The position numbers were made by a program, and so were the translations under genes. From Byssochlamys sp. IMV 00236 (taxonomy: Eukaryota > Ascomycota > Eurotiomycetes > Eurotiales > Thermoascaceae), in contig MSJH02000170.1 in NCBI GenBank assembly GCA_001931875.2, forward strand, positions 1 to 12,210: a stretch of 12,210 bases of DNA, read 5' to 3'. Positions within the stretch are counted from its first letter, which is position 1, and every line of letters begins with the position of its first letter. Below the pieces are notes generated by a model. It was given only the letters and a program-made list of their open reading frames with translations, was not told the DNA's origin and made no database searches. Shown here piece after piece: positions 7,883-12,210 of this stretch.

Positions 7883-9093
7883 CTAAACCATGTTTTTGGC
7901 TGTTTCCACAGCAACCACTTCTTTTGTTTCAGTTTTGGGATGAAGAACAAGAATGACAATGATCCAAACAGCCATCATACCTACGTTGACTAATATATTG
8001 CTCTTAGTTAAAGTCATAACGATAGTTATCAAAACTTACCATTGCAAATCAAAAAGTCAGAGTCAAACTTGTTACGATTCAGTCGTTTAGCCTCTGTTAG
8101 ACCGTCGACCGTCAAGACGACCAAAGCGCTTGAAAACAAAAAGAGAGCGACAGAAAGGATGAGGTTCAAGTCTTGATAGTATCGAATTCTTGATGTCATA
8201 AAAGCAGAATCATTATGGTCCTTTAATTGATACAACAACCTCCTAAATCGAAAATGAGACACAACACCCAGCATCGAGATTGCCAATAATTCTATTATCT
8301 ATATTAGTTTTCATAGTTACACACTCATTAGACATACCTATGCCGTACACCAACTCGGGCATGATTTCTTTATAAGTGTAATCATAGATCTTTCTTGAGA
8401 AATTGAATTGTAAGACAGGGAATAGAATAATATTTACAATAGTCCTAATAATAACAACAAATGAGTCATAACACACATAAAAATATTCTAATAATTTACC
8501 ATATAATATATACTTTAAATTCTTTGCTACTCATGAACCTTGCCCCTGCCACGAGTTTAATGAGGTAATTCCAGAAACATTGCAGCAGTAATAGTGTTCC
8601 TCTATTTGGAATGTTAAAAATAAAAATATGCAAAGGTCAACAACATACGTTTGTAACGAAAATCCAATACAGATACTATAATCTGTGGGTATGATGATAT
8701 CCTTGTCTGCTTTTGTCCACAAAAGCTCAGGTTTCGTAATGATTCTACCAGGTCCAATTTGGACGAATCCTTCTTCATATTTAACTCGACATGATACAAT
8801 GTCTACAAGTTGATGAATATACATGAATGACTTCTTGTTCTATATTCTTTTACCATAGTAAAGTTGAAATGGTATCATGAAAAATATTAATCCAGTAACA
8901 ATCGTCTTTAATTCTAATCTTTTGAAGCTTGCAAACGATAGACATTTGAATCCATTGGTTTGATACACTCGATAAATGTACCAAATATAAATATATACTA
9001 ATCCAACTGCTCTTTCTAGTATACAATCAGTAACCATGACAACAACAACAACAACAACTTACGCAGAAAACTATAATCACTAAGGTGTGTCAT
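7883..9093 (-). CDS. Seven-transmembrane receptor-like protein
   Basis: Seven exons on the minus strand: 9063-9093, 8854-9015, 8649-8802, 8500-8601, 8338-8444, 8040-8291 and 7883-7989, giving about 304 residues. All joins keep frame with GT-AG introns of 46-55 nt. Seven hydrophobic segments are visible near residues 11-30, 46-68, 108-130, 146-165, 180-200, 230-253 and 268-290, with a short Ser/Thr/Asp N-terminus and a charged C-terminal tail. This fits a GPCR-like topology with the N-terminus outside. Loops carry RVKYEEGF, FMSSKEFKVYI and NKFDSDFLICN. I start at the ATG at 9093 because a GTAAGT donor and a CTGAT branch with TAG acceptor define a 47-nt first intron. The ATG at 9037 lies inside that intron. 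I cannot name the family with certainty; it may relate to the 7TM part of fungal RGS-7TM proteins. Confidence 0.78.
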
Positions 9094-9385
9094 ATTATGA
9101 TATTAAACAGTAAAATAAATAAATAAAAAAAAGGAAACTATTAAATTCATTTTTCCAATTCATTTGTCCTCTTTTTATCTTTTAGCTCCTTTATCTCTAC
9201 ACCTTCAAGGAGTTCATTATAAATCATTTTCAAATGCGCATATCCAAAGGGGGAAAACGGCATAAACGCCTAGAAAGGATAATGTGTAACATGATAAGTA
9301 AGCAGGAATCATTTGACCCCGCATTTTTTTAAGTTTAACAATACTTTTTTTTTTCTTTTTTCTCTCTTTTTTTTATACTTTAATA
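9094..9385. promoter_or_regulatory. Divergent promoter, receptor-like / APH kinase
   Basis: A 292-bp AT-rich gap between divergent starts. It contains a GATAAG motif near 9294, an AGGGG-like box near 9249 and T-rich tracts next to the kinase start. These motifs are common by chance, so I assign no regulator. Confidence 0.5.
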
Positions 9386-10734
9386 ATGACAGGACAACAG
9401 ACGACTGAGGTTAGAAAAGGGTAAGAAAGTGAATCAAGGTGTTTTTTTTTTATCAACGTTTTTTTTATAAAGGCACGAATTGGATCAAGCTAAACTTGAA
9501 GCGTACTTGACAACCCATGTGTCTGGTTTCAAAGGACCTCTTTATATAAACCAATTCAAGTTTGGTCAATCGAATCCTACTTATCTACTTAGGGACGGAA
9601 AGTAATGTTTATATATATATATATATATACTTTATAAGCTTGAATCTTATATACCATAAACAGTCAACAACAGTATGTGCTTCGAAAGAAGCCCCCTGGT
9701 ACCTTACTTTCTGCTACCGCACATGCGATTGAACGAGAGTACCGTATCATTCACGCCCTTGGCACCAAAACAGATGTTCCGGTTCCCAAGGTCTATGTGC
9801 TCTGTGAAGACACGAGTATCATTGGCACTCCATTTTATGTCATGGAGTTCTTAAAGGGTCGAATTTACGAAGACTGCCGTATGCTGACGATTCCCTTTGA
9901 GGAACGCCGACAGCTTTGGCATGCAGCGGTTGAGACGCTTGCCAAGTTGCATCGAGTTGATTTCAAGGCGATTGGATTAGGCAATTTTGGCAAACATTCT
10001 GAATTCTATGAACGCCAGATGAGATCGCTATCCAAGGTGTCACAAGCTCAAGCCAATACCAAAGATGATGAGACAGGAGAACTTGTGGGTCCAATTCCTC
10101 GATTGGATGATATGTTTGCTTGGTTCAAGAAGAACAAGGCGCATGATCAGGCAACCATTGTGCATGGAGACTTTAAGGTAAAACAAAAAAAAAAAAAATA
10201 GAGGCATAGCCCCCTTTGAAATTAATATTATTTTTTAATAGATTGATAACATGGCAAGTATATATATAGAGAGAGAGATTAAAGTTTGAAACACGCATAT
10301 ATAATGATGTACAATAGATCTTTCACCCTACTGAACCCAAAGTGATTGGTATTCTCGACTGGGAGCTGTCTACCATTGGCCATCCTTTGTCTGATCTTTC
10401 TAATCTTCTTCAACCCTATTACGTACCTGAAGAAAGTGCCATCGGCCTCCGGGGATTCAAGAACGCCAAGGAACCCCTGCCAGTTCCAGGAGCAGATGAG
10501 CTCATTCAGGTCTATTGTTCCTACACTCACCAGCCCTATCCTCTTCAGGGTTGGAATTTCGCTGTTGCCTTCTCCTTTTTTAGATTGGCTGTCATTCTTC
10601 AAGGGGTTGCCGCTCGTGTGGCGCGCAAACAGGCATCATCTGCAGAGGCAAAACTTCATGCAACCCGATTTAGGCCTGTTGCCCAATTGGTGTTGGATAT
10701 TGTAGATCAAAGTGATGAACGTAGTAAGCTTTAA
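9386..10734 (+). CDS. Peroxisomal APH-fold kinase, ACAD10/11 N-terminal domain type
   Basis: Five exons: 9386-9420, 9473-9601, 9664-10177, 10242-10253 and 10318-10734, giving about 368 residues. The order [70 protein letters not shown] and ILDWELSTIGHPLSD matches the aminoglycoside-phosphotransferase-like domain fused to acyl-CoA dehydrogenases ACAD10/11. Expected catalytic residues are present: D224 in HGD, N229 and D244. The protein ends in SKL, a canonical type 1 peroxisomal targeting signal. The animal ACAD10/11 kinase domain is linked to 4-hydroxy acid catabolism, so a peroxisomal 4-hydroxyacyl-CoA kinase is a reasonable inference. Here the dehydrogenase is not attached. Exon 4 is a 12-nt microexon, and intron 4 uses a GC donor. 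Confidence 0.92.
10242..10253 (+). other. 12-nt microexon of the APH kinase
   Basis: Encodes I-D-N-M, completing the motif HGDFKIDNM with the metal-binding Asn. It is bounded upstream by AATAG and downstream by GCAAGT. Both junctions are phase 0, so skipping it would keep frame. Family conservation of this exact segment supports it as an exon. Confidence 0.85.
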
Positions 10735-12184
10735 TAAAAAGTTCTTGCTATTTTTGGAAATGCTTTTTTGCGCGCGCCAAACTTTTTCCCATATTATTCA
10801 TCAGAAAAGAGATGTGTGGTAAAGTTTATTATATATTTTTTATGACATAAAAAAATGCACACGGTATCTCATTTGTATTTCCATAGATGAACATACTAAT
10901 GAAGCTAGCCGAGAAAGACTGACTGTGTGTAAGTTATTAGCCTTCAAGTTTCACATTGGATGCTCTGTGAGTCTTACTTTCTCCTTGTCATACATTGTCG
11001 CATTCATTGCTCTCTCTTTTTCTGTTGGACTTGATGAATCAGGGCGCATAATGAACAGACCATCATTTTTCACCCTTAAAACTCTTTACGGCAATTGACG
11101 CCGTCATACAGGCAGTCTCATCTTTGTAGCATCCTCCTTTTTTTCTGAAAAGGGTCCTAAGGGTGAAAGGAAGGCAAGGGGAAAAAAGTAGTGTTCCTAT
11201 GTTAGAAAACAAAAAATAAGGGAATCCTTGCTTTTGATCGGAATGCCTCTCAGTACATCATTATATAGGGTTTTTTGTATGTGAATCGAATTCATATTCA
11301 AACTTGACTGTATTTCTCAAAAGTATTAAAATTAAGGCTGAAAAGAGGGTCTATATCCACTTGCATTTTATAGGGTGACTGATAAATGAATGAACAAAGT
11401 AAATTTGCCAATATTTATTAAGAAGGGGGGCTAAATGAAATGTAATAAACATCATAAATGAATGTCCCTTGACTGTAATCAATACCATGTGAAAGAGATA
11501 AATCCTCTCCCTAGAATAAATCCAAAAAGACCTAGGAGTAAAAGGTAATGTAAATGTTGGAAAGATATAAAAATAAGCATGGTTAGGAAAACTTTGAGCT
11601 ATATTTTCATCAATATCAGGATTCATCATCTACATGGCAACAACACTACAAGAGAAAGCGTGGCTTCAAATTACCAAAAGTTTCTCTCTGGGTGGCCATT
11701 CTTTCTCGTCAATCAATTCTGACGAAAATACATCAAAACGATTTGGGATTTGTTCAAGTCATTGGAGACATTTTTTGTAATTTGAGCTGAAATGACAGAA
11801 ATAAGATCTACCCAATTTTTTTCTTTCCTTCGCCTGGGACTTGCCCCGAGAGAGAGAGGGGACATTCTACAAGATTAAGCCGACGACTAAAGAATAGCCT
11901 TCAAAAATATGCAATTCTTTGGACAGAACGGTGTTGCTTGACTTGGCAAGGAAAATGGTCCCGTAATGTCGTAAGCGTTATTTCGGACATAGCAGAAGAT
12001 CAACAAGGCTTATTCTGGATGAATGGTTGTCTCTGCAATGTTGAATAAACCTTCAGTATTCCACATAAATTGTTTTGAACATAATGTTCTTGTAACATCC
12101 ACTTTTTATATAAATTTTGGCAACTTAGAGTCTATTTGGATAATCACAATCTATATTTAATGTCAAAAGTGTCTTGTGGGTCGC
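10735..12184. other. About 1.45 kb with no recognised gene
   Basis: Downstream of the kinase stop (with AATAAA-like sequence at 10733) I recognise no gene. Open frames without family resemblance lie on the plus strand at 10823-11098 (91 codons, no early ATG), 11634-11780 (48 codons with ATG) and 11791-12048 (85 codons, no early ATG). A minus-strand 92-codon frame spans 11351-11629. A small inverted repeat is at 11068-11168. Base composition is somewhat less AT-extreme than in other gaps, so a decayed gene or element is possible, but nothing here is supported as coding. Confidence 0.5.
11068..11168. repeat. 11-bp inverted repeat, 79-bp spacer
   Basis: TTTCACCCTTA at 11068-11078 is exactly complementary to TAAGGGTGAAA at 11158-11168. 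The spacer also carries a TGACG-C-CGTCA palindrome at 11096-11106. The size and arms could suit a tiny MITE, but I see no target-site duplication. Confidence 0.5.
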
Positions 12185-12210
12185 TTTTTTTTTTTTTTTT
12201 TTTTTTTTTT
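12185..12210. repeat. Poly(T) run at window end
   Basis: Twenty-six T residues run to the last base. With the A run at the opposite end, this suggests the window may be a contig bounded by homopolymers. Confidence 0.9.

Noticed and set aside
10178..10317. Kinase gene without the microexon, as one 140-nt intron
   Set aside because: It keeps frame but deletes IDNM, which the family conserves at this exact place; kept only as a possible alternative splice form.
10279..10602. Minus-strand 107-codon frame opposite kinase exon 5
   Set aside because: Antisense shadow of the conserved DWELSTIGHP exon.
11351..11629. Minus-strand 92-codon frame
   Set aside because: It has an ATG but no recognisable domain, AT-driven composition and no splice or promoter context. 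Could be chance in AT-rich DNA.
1..12210. tRNA, rRNA, CRISPR or phage-type systems
   Set aside because: I found no tRNA fold, rRNA stretch, regular direct repeats with spacers or bacterial-type genes; gene structures are eukaryotic throughout.

Overview
This is a compact, AT-rich, intron-dense eukaryotic window, most likely from an early-diverging filamentous fungus (Mucoromycota, probably Mucorales). The evidence is introns of about 45-68 nt with short donors and CTAAY/CTRAY-like branch sites, gene spacing of 20-600 bp, and proteins of fungal type. I rebuilt exon structures by hand from reading frame, splice sites and family motifs. No bacterial, viral or CRISPR feature is visible.

Layout, left to right: a minus-strand Pirh2/RCHY1-type CHY-CTCHY-RING ubiquitin ligase (259-1644); a 600-bp gap holding a long imperfect foldback, a fragment with the acyltransferase motif FPGQGSQ, and a 34-nt poly(A) tract; a minus-strand kinesin-14 (2249-4456); a 102-bp divergent promoter; a plus-strand Sec14/CRAL-TRIO lipid-transfer protein (4559-5840); a convergent minus-strand 60S stalk protein P1 (5860-6298) whose stop codon is 19 bp from that of the Sec14 gene; a minus-strand PHD-finger Spp1/CXXC1-like COMPASS subunit (6451-7759); a minus-strand seven-transmembrane receptor-like protein (7883-9093); a divergent promoter; and a plus-strand APH-fold kinase of the ACAD10/11 N-terminal type ending in the peroxisomal signal SKL (9386-10734). 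The last 1.5 kb (10735-12210) has no gene I can recognise, only open frames without support and a small inverted repeat.

The genes are unrelated housekeeping and signalling functions (ubiquitylation, microtubule motor, lipid transfer, translation, H3K4 methylation, receptor, peroxisomal kinase), so this is ordinary eukaryotic neighbourhood rather than a cluster. I see no convincing new multi-gene system. The most interesting points are in gene structure: a 12-nt microexon coding for the kinase's metal-binding Asn, followed by a GC-AG intron; a second GC-AG intron in the RING ligase; interlocked 3' ends of the Sec14 and P1 genes; and the acyltransferase relic beside the foldback and poly(A) tract.
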